Assembly (NCBI GenBank): GCA_024734555.1
Contig: JANPWX010000054.1
Coordinates: 4,190,287-4,254,286 of the forward strand
Length of the DNA: 64,000 nucleotides
Direction: 5' to 3'
Origin: Trochalopteron elliotii
Lineage: Eukaryota > Chordata > Aves > Passeriformes > Leiothrichidae
The translations under genes and the position numbers were made by a program. Each line of letters starts with the position of its first letter. The first letter of the stretch is position 1. The notes beneath the pieces are model-generated. The model was given only the letters and a program-made list of their open reading frames with translations. It did no database searches and was not told the origin of the DNA. Below are positions 12,888-25,139 of this stretch, piece by piece.

Positions 12888-14267
12888 CCTATTAGGGTCT
12901 TAGGAACACCAAATCCTATGTACTTCTGCTACACTAAGATCCTCAGAGAAGCAACTGTACTTGCTTGTGGTGGTTGCACCTTCAGCTTTCCCATTAGCAG
13001 AAGGAGACCAATTAGCAGACTTCTGTATTCTCCAAAATACATGGCTTTCATAGATCACAGCATTTTATTCTACTAGATACCAGAACTTCAACCTTCACAT
13101 TTCAGCCAAGAGGACAAGCTTTATGAAGTCACAGTAAAGACAGTTGACAGCTATCCTTGTTACTGAAGTTGAGATTTGGAGAAAAGAGAGCTTTGTTTGT
13201 TACAAAATGGCACGCACAGAAGAACCACAATAGACCAGGAACCTTCTTGAAGACAGATGCAGAGATAGATAAGGATATATTAATATCAAAGAATCAAATA
13301 GATACTCTTAAGAAGTCAGTAAAGATGGCATCTGTCAGAGAAGAACTTGTGCTTTTGTGCTGAAGAGATGAGTAAAGAATTTTTAGGTCAGGAAAATGAG
13401 GAAGAAACGGCCATGAGTCCAACTAGGAGCTGCTATTATGGAAACAGTCTCTTCATGGGTCCCCAGGCAAGGTCCCCAGAACATCTGCTTTATGTCTCCT
13501 GAACTTAACAAACACATCACTGACACTGCCTTGCAGGCAGGAGCAGCTACAAGACCTAAAGCAAGGGGGTGGGAGAAGAGCAAAGAAGCAGCAAGAGTGA
13601 GATTGGTCCAGAAATGCTTCCCCAGTGGGAGGCTCTGAGCAGACAGCCCCGGGTGGTTTGTGCTGTCCTGGGAAAAGATCAGGTGGCTTTGGAGGGAGGC
13701 TGTGCAGTCACATCACTGCCTCATACTCTAGAGGATGAGCCAGCCCAGCCTTCCTGGAGGAGGAGGACTGCCTCTTTCTGCAGAGAGAATAAAAAAAATC
13801 CCTGGGCAATTTTCAAGTCTTAAGACTCTGACCCTGTCCTAGACACACTTGGAAAGTTCACAGTATCCAGGTATTTTTAAACCTTAGCTGTTCTATAGAA
13901 ACAATGATCTGTCTCATGGGTGCAACAAACAACCATGGCTTGTGTGATACAACTCTTTTTTTCCAACAGAAGCTGGAGGACATAAATAATTTCAGCCAAT
14001 GAACACATGCCAAGTTATATCTGATGTGGTGTTGGCACTAATCCGAACTGTTTTTTTAACTGGTGGCCTACAGGTGAAAATCTCTGCATTCCCCTATACT
14101 GAGCTATCCATTTGCTCAGATTCAATATTTTATGTTCCCCACGGTGTTGGTGTTCATGCAATATTCAATGGACGTGTACAGTGCTTTGCAGATCACAGCA
14201 CATCACATATTTCTGCAGAAATAATGCAAACCGTGACCACATGAAAGATCTAATGCCATGCTTGTAA

Positions 14268-14298
14268 TTTAACATGCATGCTTTTATTGCATGTTAAA
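14268..14298. repeat. 11-bp hairpin, 9-nt loop
   Basis: TTTAACATGCA (14268-14278), a loop of TGCTTTTAT, and the exact complement TGCATGTTAAA (14288-14298). The arms contain ATGCA, related to octamer/POU half-sites, and an isolated TTTGCAT lies nearby at about 14371. Mildly unlikely by chance. Confidence 0.92.
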
Positions 14299-16117
14299 AT
14301 GAACCCTATGGAATTATAAAACAACATGCCTTAGTGCAGACAGGCTAAGCCAGAGTGCAGCAGCTCTGGTTTGCATGTAGTGTTTACATCTGAGTGTTGT
14401 GGAGTCACTGCACCCAAACTGGCAGGTTTTAATTTGCCATTTGGCTTAAATCTTACAAGAAAGGACCTGTAAGGGGGTACAACAACATCTACTGCTTGCT
14501 CAGAAGAAAGGGGTTAGCAGTGAGAGTTATGCTGTGGTTACATTTGTATCACAAACCAAGGCTGCGGTTCCCATTCAAATTAGAAGGAATTCAGCAAAAA
14601 TCTCTCCAAAAGCAATTTTATGATGCTGTGATTATTCTTTCATGTTCTTATTCCCTTTGTGATTATGATCATCACTGGCTCCAGGCAGCTGAAAAAGGAT
14701 TTGTTCAACATCATCTGTTGGAACTACTTTTGGAGGAAAGGCAAGACTTTGATTACCTTTTTTCATTTTATTGTACTGAAAAGCATGCTCTTCTATGAAA
14801 AGTTTAGATTTTTGCCCAAACCAATTTTTTTTTCCAGCCAGGCCTTTCAAACTTTTGCATCTGACCAAACCAAAGTAGCAGATTTATCCAATGAAATTAA
14901 AGTGCAAAAGTCTGTTAGTATGTGCAAAAACATCCCCTGCAAAATCCCACTTTTTTTTTCTGTAGAAACCAAAAAACCTTCATATACATCCTGGATATAT
15001 CAAATTCCTTTCTATGGGGCACTGTGAAAGAAGATCCTACTGCTTTCCTTGTATCTATATTTGCGTTTGTTTTTGTATTTCCCTGTTTTTAATTAGCCAT
15101 AAAAATTACATGTGTTTTTGTAACAAGAAGAATTTGATTTTGGCTTCCAGAAAGGACTATCATCAAGACTACCATTATGACTATGAAGTCCAAGGGGTAA
15201 GGAATGACAAGGACTAGAAGGGAAGAGATACAGCTCCTTTACTGTTCATCCCAGTAAATCCACTCTTCATGTTTTCCCCCAAAGCAACAGAGTAGCTGTA
15301 ATTGAAATTATTTTTAATTTTTCACCTTAGTTCAGTTACAGCAAAAAGCTGTTCTCTGCTAAGTACTGACAGGAGCTTGCTTCAGTGAAATAGCAGGAGG
15401 CAGGAGAGCAACTAGGACAGAGTGAATTGCACTGCTTCTGTGATCTGAGGGGAGAAAACCCTTTCTTCCAGCAGGTTTTAACCCTCTATGGGGTAACATT
15501 TTACTTACTGTGCTCTGTGGAGAGAAAATGTGATGTAACATTAGTTTTCTGCCCTGCTTTATCTGTGGGCAGAAGATTTCAGATTCCTATTTTTCCACTG
15601 CAAAGCAGCAAACAAAAGAAAAAACAGTGAACATCCAAACCCTTGGAGTTAGTTAAAAAACTTGGTGGAAAAAAGAATCTAATCAAAATCTTCATCCCGA
15701 AAAATCCTAAGACTGCTGGAAAAAAACCTCACCAAACAAAACCCCACTGGCTTGACAGTGTCACAGAAAGGAATGCCCACAGCAGGTACGCTATAACAAA
15801 CCCAGGGTTTAGAGAGCACAGGAACATTTACAGCACACTTAGTGAAAATGTGTACATTGCACTAGGCCACAGTATTTGCTGCTGCACATGACAGGGGACT
15901 AATCTACCTCTTGTAATAGCAAGGGCTAAACACAGAGGAAGATTTTGTCACCCAAAGCAACTGTAGTAGGTAATAACACAGCAGAAGTAAGAATGCTGAT
16001 GCAAATCCTGACTGTAAAAACCTATTTGCAACAGAGAGTGAAGTACAGAAGAGCTAACAAGGCCATTAAGAGGATGTCATGCTAACCTTCTTCCAATCTT
16101 CTCACAAACCTTTCTCA

Positions 16118-16136
16118 GCCAGCTGTCTCAGCTGGC
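16118..16136. repeat. GC-rich 8-bp hairpin, 3-nt loop
   Basis: GCCAGCTG, TCT, CAGCTGGC. Each arm contains a CAGCTG E-box. Chance-level length. Confidence 0.9.
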
Positions 16137-16639
16137 AAGCACAACCAGAATTTAGCTCCTGCTTTCGGTGTGCTGACATGAGATTTTGGTTTCCTGGAAA
16201 TATCTTTCTGAGGATCTGTGAAGCAAGTAAGCACATAACCCCCCAGGACCTTCCCCTGCCCAGCCCTTCAAGCAGTCTGGGCAAGGTGATGGGGTGTGTG
16301 TGAGGAGTCAGACAGCAGCTCTGTCTATTACAGAATAAACACCCAGCAGCACCTGTATTGGGACTGGCAGCAGGGAGAACAAAACTGCCTCGACAGAGTT
16401 TAGGGGTGTGTCAGTTCCCTTCCACTGACAGTCAGTCCAGTGAGATAAACCTTTAATAACTTCTCAGAGAAGCTATGTCCTCAGACAGCAAGGACCCACA
16501 GAAGCATTCCCATAGGATAATGGCTATTTGATGAGTATTAGCAATGATTCCAGTTGATGCTAAATAAAACTTAGGCCTCTGAGGACAAACCATGGTCATA
16601 CAATTGTGGAAAGTGAGATCTCATTCCCCTTGCAGTAAA

Positions 16640-16760
16640 GGATCGTGTAATTATTGCAAGCACAAATTAAAATTTAAATAATTGATAATATTATTACTAA
16701 AGAGCTATATATAGCAATGTCAAGAGGCCTAGAAAATCTGGCAGTAATTGAATTAAGCAT
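16640..16760. promoter_or_regulatory. Possible homeodomain-motif cluster (candidate conserved element)
   Basis: Dense homeodomain-type cores: TAATTA at 16648-16653, then AAATTAAAATTTAAATAATTG, a 12-bp palindrome GCTATATATAGC (16704-16715), and TAATTGAATTAAG near 16745. Such clusters are common in vertebrate developmental enhancers but also arise in A/T-rich DNA by chance. No conservation data are available here. Confidence 0.15.
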
Positions 16761-16882
16761 GTCTAAGGAGCAGCACTAAGCAATTTTCCTACACACATAC
16801 CCAAAACAAACAATGCCTGGCCCAGAGACATCCCTAGCACAGGAAATGGTGCAGGAGAGAACAGAATAATGAATAAGGAGTA

Positions 16883-16896
16883 AGGCCACGTGGCCT
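16883..16896. promoter_or_regulatory. Perfect 14-bp palindrome with CACGTG E-box
   Basis: AGGCCACGTGGCCT is self-complementary. The GGCCACGTGGCC core matches the preferred site of bHLH-ZIP factors such as MYC/MAX and USF and is close to circadian E-boxes. It stands about 130 bp from the TAATTA cluster. Sequence match only; occupancy is inferred. Palindromes of 14 bp are expected a few times in 64 kb, but CpG in the core is rare in this CpG-poor DNA. Confidence 0.25.
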
Positions 16897-19800
16897 GAAG
16901 CTGTTCATCAGAAGGGCCACAAGCAGCTCGGCTGCATGAAGTGAAGGTAGTGATTCGTGCCATCCAAAGCAGTGGAACTGCTGAGGACTGTAATGAGAGC
17001 AAAGGACATTTCATAACATTCAGAGTGGAGTAGGAATTTCAGGTATGGTTTAAAATGAGCATAAGAGCACCCTGTCCACTACTGTAGGGCTTTAATATGT
17101 GAATAGTCAGGTAGTGCTGACAACAGGCCCACACAGCAACAAGGTAGCATTACTGACTAAATCTTTTGAAGGAAGGGAAAGCTTAGCAATGGCCAGAGAG
17201 AAATCATCAAAAGGATGTTGGCTTGATAAGTTTGGTAATGAGAGGTCAAACAGCAGCTGTCAAAGCAGAAAAATTCAACATGCCTCCTGTTGTTTCAAAA
17301 CAGGAAATACTGCTGTGGCAGTACTGGCCAAAAGCTAAGAACACTCCCTGACCCTCAAAGCTCTCATGTCTCTCAGAACACTCCTCCCTTGTTCAGGAAT
17401 TTCTTCCCCTGCTTTGTATCCAACAGCTTCTTTCCTGTTTTGTAACATCAAAAGTCTGACGCTGAAAGCTTTTTCCCTTGATGCAAGGCTCTTTCCCTGT
17501 ATGGCATTCATAAGTGATTACATATGGAATGAAAGCTCTTGGGAGTGGGGAGAGGTACAAAAAAGTCTCTTACTGGTGATCATCTTGAACAATTTGCATG
17601 GGAACTTAGAGCAGTGCTGTTCAAACCCAAGCTCCTGTCACTGTTAAAAAGAATTACTATTTAATGAGCTTCTGTTTTCTTTAATGGTGTGAGATTAAGG
17701 CTGCTTGCCATCAGGTGAATACTAATAGATAATTTTTAAGCAAATGAGGCCCTCATTCCCTTAATTTTAATAAATGATGGAATAAAACATGCTTTCTTGT
17801 TTTCCACTTTGTTAAGCAGAACCTTCACTGCAGACTCCTTGCTTCAGCAATTGAAAGCATTTGGGCTTATTTTGTACCTTTCCCTTTAAGGTTTTATTTG
17901 GAGAAAAAAAATATGATAAAAATTGAAAAGAAACATTATGGCAAAACGATTAACTGCACAGAAAGCTCCTTCCAGTTTAAATATTCTACTGCAGTGTGTG
18001 AACTGAGGAAGAACAAGAGAAATCAGCCTTGCTCAAAGCAAATGTGAGGCTGACAGGTGAAGCTTGGTGGTGTGGCTTATGAGCAAGTTACTGTGAGAAA
18101 AGCTGGAGGGGAGATTTCCAGCACATTAGCTGAACCATGGGAACTGCCTGTGCTCATGCCTCCTCCAGAGGCAAATGTGCAGCTTGCCCCCAGGTGAAAA
18201 TGGATCTTGCCATTTCCAACACACAGAGAGTCACTGGCTTGAAAGAGGCACCTGAAGGCAAATAATGAGGTAAATCAGCAGAAGCTTATGAGGGATTTCT
18301 CCCAAGGCCTGCTGATGGCAGAGGGTATGAATATACTTGTTTAGAAATCTAATATGTGAAATCTAATAATCTAATGATTATTCTGAAGCAGGAACTGGAC
18401 TTTGAGCACTGGATGAGTCAGAAAGGATCCCTGAAAGCCACATAGGAATTACAGCTTAGGGAAGATGGAGTCAGGATGCAAAGGGGAATAGAACATACTC
18501 AGCTGATGGATTGGACAAAAAGCTTTGCAGCAGCGGTTTGGGGAATAATATATTTGTTGAGAACAAAGAAAATAGTGTTGTAGCAAACAAAAATACAAAG
18601 AGAAGGGCAGAACTTGGAAGAGAGCATGTCAGTTGTTAGGATGCACACAGCAGGCCATCTCTTTAAGATCCTACACAATAAATATTTGCATGTTCTACAA
18701 GTATCCAATGTCAAATTATGTCTAATTGAAGTTTAAATAAATGGCAGGACACTGGTATTTTTCACAGTAAAAGAGAGTACTAAGGAAGGCTTAATAGAGG
18801 ACAATTGAGAATTCTCTGTTAGCCATCATCAGCTAGAGTTGCTGAAGAAGACACACAAGAGTGGCTGGTAGATTTTGACTTGGACTGATTGAATCATATA
18901 TATCACAATGGTCAGCCTCAATCATCTGCACAGGTACTGTAACTGAAGTTATATTTGTAGAGGAGAAAAAGAGGCAATGAAAGCCAGAACCTGCTGAAAA
19001 CTCTGTGGAAGTTTGGATGGGTTAACCAGTACTTCCCTATTGTGCAATACCCTAAGCACAACTGCAATCAGCTTTTTACCACCCTAAGCCTAAATGCCAT
19101 CTTAGAAAGGAGAATTTGTACAACTGCAGCTAAATTAATTGGGCTGACAGAAAACATATGATGAGGTTTTTTCAATTTTGCATGTAATTTCAGTTCCCTT
19201 TAACTCATTTCTTCCTCATAGTTGTGTTATATAATTGCATTATTCCAAAGTCAAAATGTAATAATAATTTTTAATCAGTAAAAACACTCAGATGTTTTTT
19301 CAAATGCAAGTATTCCAGAAACAATTACATTTTGCTTTAAAAGCAGGAACATTCAGTGCTCTGCCTTATTATTGGTGCTCAGAGTACAACAATCATATAC
19401 TATTCAGGATACTTACTGTCCACATAGGTGCTGGCAAATTGCTCTGAACATTTTCTAGTGTAATTATGGACAGATTGCATAAAGGTTGAGTCCAATAAAT
19501 GGAACAGCGTTCTGACATGGTTTGTACTATTTATAAGAAATTATAAACAGCTTTAAATCCCCTCCATCTAATGGTGTAGAAAGTCTTTAGGCTATACCAT
19601 GATTATCAACAGGTAGCTATGTTTTTCCTTTTATAATAAAGCTAAAAGGAACAATGAATGAATGAATAACTAGAGAACACTTACAATTATTGACAGTTTT
19701 AATTATACAGCACTGGTTGGTAACTTACAGCCTTTTTAATTACAGGTGTTGTTTTTCTTGTTTAATTCTTCCCTGTATTAGTTCTTTAATTTAGCTGACT

Positions 19801-20990
19801 GCTAAGCTGCATCTGCTGGCAGGCAAAAGAGGCTGTACAGAGTGGGAAATAGCAGGGGGAACGGACACACAGGTTCTCCATGGGACTGCAAGCTTAAAAC
19901 TTAAAAATACCTCCAATATTCAGCAGCTTTCTCTCCAATTTGCAGATTACAGAAGCCAATAGATCCAACAGAGCTACAGGACATGGATTTAGCTAGTTGG
20001 TTTGAACTTGGCTTGTGTCCATATGCTTTCCTTCTCCTTCAATACTGCACAGGGACAGCCACCACCATTTAGAAGAATTATCACACTCAGCTCTAATGAC
20101 CCACATTCTAATTTTCAGAGAGGAACCTATTGATTCAGTTGCTACTCCAGTGGAAGATGTAATAGAAGACCTGCATGGTTTTTCTAGTTGAGATTTTTTT
20201 GTGCACTTGGGATCCATTAGTATTTACTAATAAGACAAAGCCATGTAAGTACACAGGGTGTAGTTTCCCCTCAAATTCCATAGGTATTTTGATATGGAAG
20301 CCTGCCTGGGTGGTGGTCTGAATGTCTGGCTTAAGTTTTCAAACAAAAATACCCTTCCACTGAGATAATTTGACAGATCCTTGCCCTGTTCTCTTCAAGT
20401 TTAACTGGAGACTACAGTAGTTGCCATTATAAGCACAAAAAATTAGAAGTAGAATGGTCATTCAGTTTTGTGGTACCACAGATAACAATGAGAGGATCAG
20501 TTCAAGAGGAAGAAGCACAAAAGAGCATAACACTGCTCAGTGTACATCAGTGAACAAGTGCAGTGCAGTGAGACTCCAGCCTCATTTTTACTCACAGAGC
20601 CCTTCATATCCATACCCAGATCCACACAACCTGAGAGACTGAGACAAAGAGTTAATTTGACACTTGACTTTTTTTCCCCCTACAGTTCTGCATTTTGTCT
20701 GAAGGCTCAGAGCTTGTCCTACTAATTTTGCTCTATGTTTCAGAAATCCTTCACAATTTCTGCAAGCAAAACTTTACTAGAGCTTTTGAAGCTTCCCCTA
20801 ATTTCCAGAGCTGATCGGGAGGGAAGCTGACCCTGCAGGTATTAACTGGCAATTTGGATTAAAATGCCTCATTTAAAGAAATTACTCCATGGATGAATGG
20901 TTACCTTGCAGGAAGACAAAAATAAACTGAAGGACCATTGAGCTGGCATATGTTTGTGACCTGCAATAGAAGATCCCTGGGAATAATTGC

Positions 20991-21003
20991 AAAAAAAAAA
21001 AAA
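20991..21003 (+). repeat. Poly(A) tract, 13 bp
   Basis: Run of 13 A followed by GGAAAAATAAA. Low-complexity only. Confidence 0.95.
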
Positions 21004-21822
21004 GGAAAAATAAACCTCCTTTGCAAAAGCAGCAGGATGAACAACAGTAATATCTGTGATTTAATTCCAGGTTACATAGGGACCAGAGTCTTTCCTCCTT
21101 ACTGGAGAGAGCTGTGAGAGCCTGTGCTCTCATTTTAAATTCACAGACTTCAGGAAGAAGGCTTTAGCCCATTTTTACATGACGATTAAAATTGAAGCAA
21201 AAAAAGGAATATTATTCAGATGGTTTGCTTTTCCTTATTCTAACACAGTTTCCCTTTTGCACTACAAAAGTGATGTACACAATGAGGGAGTGACAATAGC
21301 CAGACTATTTTTCAAGTTTACAACTTAAGCATACAAGGCACAAAAAATGGAAAAGGGAATGCTTCATTTCCATTTTGAAGGATGGTCATACAGGGACTAG
21401 GAGATTCAGTGATTTGTTCAGAAAGAGCCTGTGCTATAGAGCAGGAAAATATTCCAGAAATCTCACACTCATCTTCTCTCTCTTGATGATTAATAATACT
21501 ATCCTGTTAAAAATTTAAAAATTGCTTTTCAAGGGCACCTGCTCAATATCCTGGCTTCCATCTATTTTTAACATGCATGTGAAAGGAAACAGTTTCAGCA
21601 CTGAAATGAGGATGAAATCCTTCACCAAGAAGGGCTGGTGGAAAGTAATTACAGAGCTATCTTTTGTTAGGATTGTCAGATCCACACTTGCAGGGCTCAT
21701 GGGTTGAGGAAAGCCCTATAATGTCATTTTGGATCTACCTCTTGCCTGCTCTGCTCCCCAGAAGCAGCTTCTAAGCAAGGTGGTTGCTCAGAGATCCTAT
21801 TAATGGGGAAGGATATCTTGGT

Positions 21823-21847
21823 ATGGCATAACCCATGGGTGTGCCAT
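21823..21847. repeat. Nested interrupted palindrome
   Basis: ATGGCA and TGCCAT flank a perfect 10-bp palindrome ACCCATGGGT (21831-21840), with spacers of 2 and 1 bases. Suggestive of a dimeric protein site, but short. Confidence 0.8.
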
Positions 21848-21969
21848 CAAAAAACTGTGCATGGTATAACTCTGCTGCCAAACATGTTACAGGGAGTTCT
21901 GCAACTTCTGCAACAAATGCTTCTCAAAGCAGTAACTTGGCTGTAGGCACATACCTCTCTGCTCTCATT

Positions 21970-21982
21970 AAAAAAAAAAAAA
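21970..21982 (+). repeat. Poly(A) tract, 13 bp
   Basis: Run of 13 A followed by CAACCAAAAAGG. Low-complexity only. Confidence 0.95.
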
Positions 21983-23368
21983 CAACCAAAAAGGTACCTT
22001 GCTTTTAATACAAATCTCTTTTAAACTGCAATTTCCTGTACCTGTTGAAAAGGTACCTAGTAGTTCATTTGGAAGGTCCAATCAGGTGCAGAAAAAGGGA
22101 AAAAAAAATCCCAGGCTTCTCAACACAATTAATCCCTAGTGAATCTTCCTGATTAGCTTTCTTTTTGGCAGGTAATTAGGACCTTTAGCAAATTACTCAT
22201 GTGCTCAGGTTATAAATGTCATTTATTTTATAAGCCCTTTTTCAAAACTGGCAAATAACTCTAAAGAGATGCCATGGAGAGGTTGGACGGTGAGGAGACA
22301 GTAGAATAGAAAAAGGCTGACAGCTTCTGAAGGGAAAGTGCAGGGAGTGTTACAGACTGGAAACCCAAGAGAAAGGAGGGAAAGACAGTGACCCAGGAAA
22401 AGAAAAACTGCAGAGCAAGAGAGGGATATAGTGGAGGCAACTGGAGAAGAGAAAAAACATCACATGAAAATGAAGTGAATCATAAGAAAACAAGGTTATT
22501 TCCAGTAGCTCTGCCCATGCTAACCATCAAAACAAAAGGGGTTGCTTCAAGCTCTATGACTTCACATTACTCTTTCCTGTAACCATCATGCCCATTTTAA
22601 ACACAAGGCCCTATTTCCCTTTTCCCCACCCTCACCTTGACTTTTCCATCAAGTTTTTCATCCAAGTGATGCTTCTCCAGTTCAGGAGTGCTTTTTCACA
22701 ACTGTCACAGAGGCCTCAGTCTCACAGCCTTTAAATCCTACTGGGAGACAAATTGCAGTAAGTGGGAGAGAAAGACCAGAGAGAACTCAAAGGCCCACGG
22801 GGTTTTTTTCCATCCATGTACATAATCTGTCTTTTTTTAATAATGCATTAATCCATTAAAAAGGGATTTAAGCAAAAGAAATGCCCTTGCTCTTTTTAAA
22901 GCAGTTTACACAACTGACTTTTTTTTTCTCTGACCATTTCATTGCTCCGTTTATGGTTCTTTTACCACCTATAAAACTCAAACTTTTTTAATAAAACACT
23001 TGAGTTCCAGAAAATAGGTTTTTATCTCCTTAATGAATAAAATGTCTCTAATCCACTTTACAAAACTCAAAATTAAACCTATAAATGTATTGTGGGTGTT
23101 TGATGATGCTTGTCTGCTTTATTAGTCATGTAATACAGTACTGCAATGTTTTTTCACCTTGGATTTTGAAGTAGTCTCCTTGGACCTTAACTGCTTGCTG
23201 ATGGGTTTGGGATTGCAGTGCTTCTCCCCCTCCTTGCTGCCTGCCAGGCCTCCACCAAGCTGCAAGCTTTGGCAGATGGTTTGAGACCAATGTTTTCAGA
23301 AGGGAGGTATCGTCAAGGCTGGGGGTGTGTCTCACTGAGCGTTGCTGCTGTTGTGTGTACCCAACAGC

Positions 23369-23425
23369 ATCACAGAATATTCTGAGCTGGAAGGGATCAC
23401 AAGGATCATGGAGTCCAATTCTTAA
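23369..23425 (-). mobile_element. CR1 LINE, 3'-terminal fragment (antisense)
   Basis: Read on the plus strand, ATCACAGAATATTCTGAGCT is followed by GGAAGGGATCACAAGGATCATGGAGTCCAATTCTT. This is the antisense of the CR1 3' end as known from bird genomes, where CR1 copies begin at the 3' tail and are truncated at the 5' side. Similarity is lost after about 23425, so this is a very short 5'-truncated copy. CR1 is a non-LTR retrotransposon; this fragment covers only the non-coding terminal region. It is the best single clue that the source is avian, most likely passerine. Confidence 0.85.
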
Positions 23426-23883
23426 ATACCACAAATTTACAGATCCTGGAAGATCTCAAACCAGGTGTGTCCTGAGCTGCAGCTCAGTGCGTACAGCCAG
23501 CTTTGCACTCCACCAGCCCTTGGGCTTATCTGTGCTAAGCCATGTCACAGAACATATGCCATAAAATCTAAGCCAATGCTGGCTGCCTGAAGTCCCTGAG
23601 GGCTCACCCAGCCGCCACTCTGGTGTCCCAAGCTTGACTCCTGGTGGTGGCAGTGAGGAACTTGCTGGGGGATTTCTGCACTTCCCACGGGCTCCTAAAC
23701 CTTTCTGCAGGACAAACCAACACATTCCTCTTAACAGGCAGCAGCTTGGGTGACTGGCATCACTGTGTGTGATGTTTCTTGCATGTTTAATTTTAATTTT
23801 TCCACTCTGTAAGTCAGACTCGCTATTTTGAAATATTTTTCTTGGAAAAAAATAAATAGCAGAAAATCACGATCTCTTATTTA

Positions 23884-23932
23884 TGTTGGAAAGATAGACT
23901 GGATGGATCCCCACCAACCTTACATATTTTGT
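23884..23932 (+). mobile_element. Probable CR1 3' tail (sense), degraded
   Basis: GATAGACTGGATGGATCC followed by CCACCAACCTTACATATTTTG follows the sense CR1 3' end (a GGACTGGATGATC-type segment, then a CTTCCAACCTTA-type segment, then an ATTCTGTG-like terminus) with a small internal deletion. If correct, this copy and the one at 23369 are on opposite strands with their truncated 5' sides facing each other. Confidence 0.4.
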
Positions 23933-25101
23933 TTATTTTTCCCTCAGAAAACAGATGAAAGATGTGCTACAAAAAGGAAAGACTAGCAATATTCTGTGCC
24001 AAAGCCATCTACCTGTGCCTTTGGGGAAGGTTGTATTTCAGCAGTTTTGCAGTGTGCTCCAAGTGCTCTGCACATGCCCACCCCTCGCCTGCTGGGCAGC
24101 CAGCCCCCAGCTTGCTCCAAAACTGACCTCTGGGGGATTGCTCATCTCATGTCCCACTCAGTGAGAAAAAACCCCTGTGTACTGCTGGAGCCAGGACCTC
24201 AGTAACAGGGCTCCATTATCACTGGAGTGTTTTGAAAGCCACCCTGAATCCTTAAAGAAATGTTGAGTCCTCTCTTGAGGTCAGAAAGAATACACAGCAA
24301 GTACCACCAAATGAATTATTAATTGCTTAGGTAAAATAATGAGGCCAATTCCATCCTGAACGCTACCAGGACCCCTCAAGATTCTTCATAAAATACTGGT
24401 AAGATGAACATCTGATTTTGGAGACTTAATATATTTGCAGAGTCAACCAAAGTGAAATTTAACTGTAAAAATATTGTTTCAATAAGAATTCCATGCTGTG
24501 AGATGCAAAAATTACTATTTATTTTACTGCCTACATGGAAGAGGTGCTTCTGTGATACCAAACAAACAGAAGCAACATTTTGGTCAATGAGGAAACTGCC
24601 AGGAAAACGTCAACTAAGCAAAATGGAGAAAGACGTTTATTTTGCCAGTGCCTGTAAAACAAGCCAGGCAGTGAGGTATTCTTAAGTTTAGTTTTAGTCT
24701 TACCATGCTTTTCATCAAACTGCCAGAGAAATCCTGAGGTTTTCTTCTCCCTGTTTGATTTACTCCCCTCTGCAGAATCACTGTGTAAACCTCCAGTTTT
24801 AGCTGCCTTGGAGACAAAGTCACAGGGCTGAGAAATGGTATATTGCCTCGGCAAGGCAGTGCATCATGAAAGCAAACGTGTCTAATACCCTGCTGAGGTT
24901 GTGATTGCAGGTTACAAATGTGCAGTGATCCTGGCCCAAAGTTTACTGGCAGATGCTGCCCACAGGGAGCTCTCCCATATTTCCCTAGAGCTGATCCACA
25001 GCTTCAGCAGTGCAATAGTATCCATGCACACAGAAACAGAAGACCAGGATCCTTCTCTCATTCACTTCCTCCCAAATTAAAACTCCCTCAATTTCCTGCA
25101 C

Positions 25102-25139
25102 ACTAAACTAAACTAAACTAAACTAAACTAAACTAAACT
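25102..25139. repeat. (ACTAA)n pentanucleotide microsatellite
   Basis: About 7.6 perfect ACTAA units without interruption. A perfect array of this length is likely to be polymorphic in length between individuals. Confidence 0.97.

Larger units (their letters stand above)
12851..19900. other. Non-coding DNA with motif-dense A/T segments
   Basis: No gene is supported. Frames of 100-122 codons at 14496-14798 and 14659-15027 (plus) overlap each other and a minus frame at 14632-14868 and have no domain. The segment contains inverted repeats at 12857-12887, 14268-14298 and 16118-16136, a 14-bp E-box palindrome at 16883-16896, and two TAATTA-rich stretches (about 16640-16760 and 19680-19760) that look like possible conserved non-coding elements. 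Only comparison with other genomes could decide. Confidence 0.6.
19901..25100. other. Non-coding DNA with two CR1 tails and poly(A) runs
   Basis: No gene is supported; the longest frames (107 codons minus at 24531-24854 and 102 codons minus at 23126-23434) lack any signature, and the latter crosses the CR1 fragment. Contents: 13-bp A runs at 20991-21003 and 21970-21982, an interrupted palindrome at 21823-21847, a purine-rich strand at about 22270-22460, and CR1 remnants at 23369-23425 and about 23884-23932. Confidence 0.65.

Noticed and set aside
25102..25139. Regular array considered as a CRISPR-like repeat
   Set aside because: It is a plain 5-bp microsatellite with no spacers, in eukaryotic DNA.
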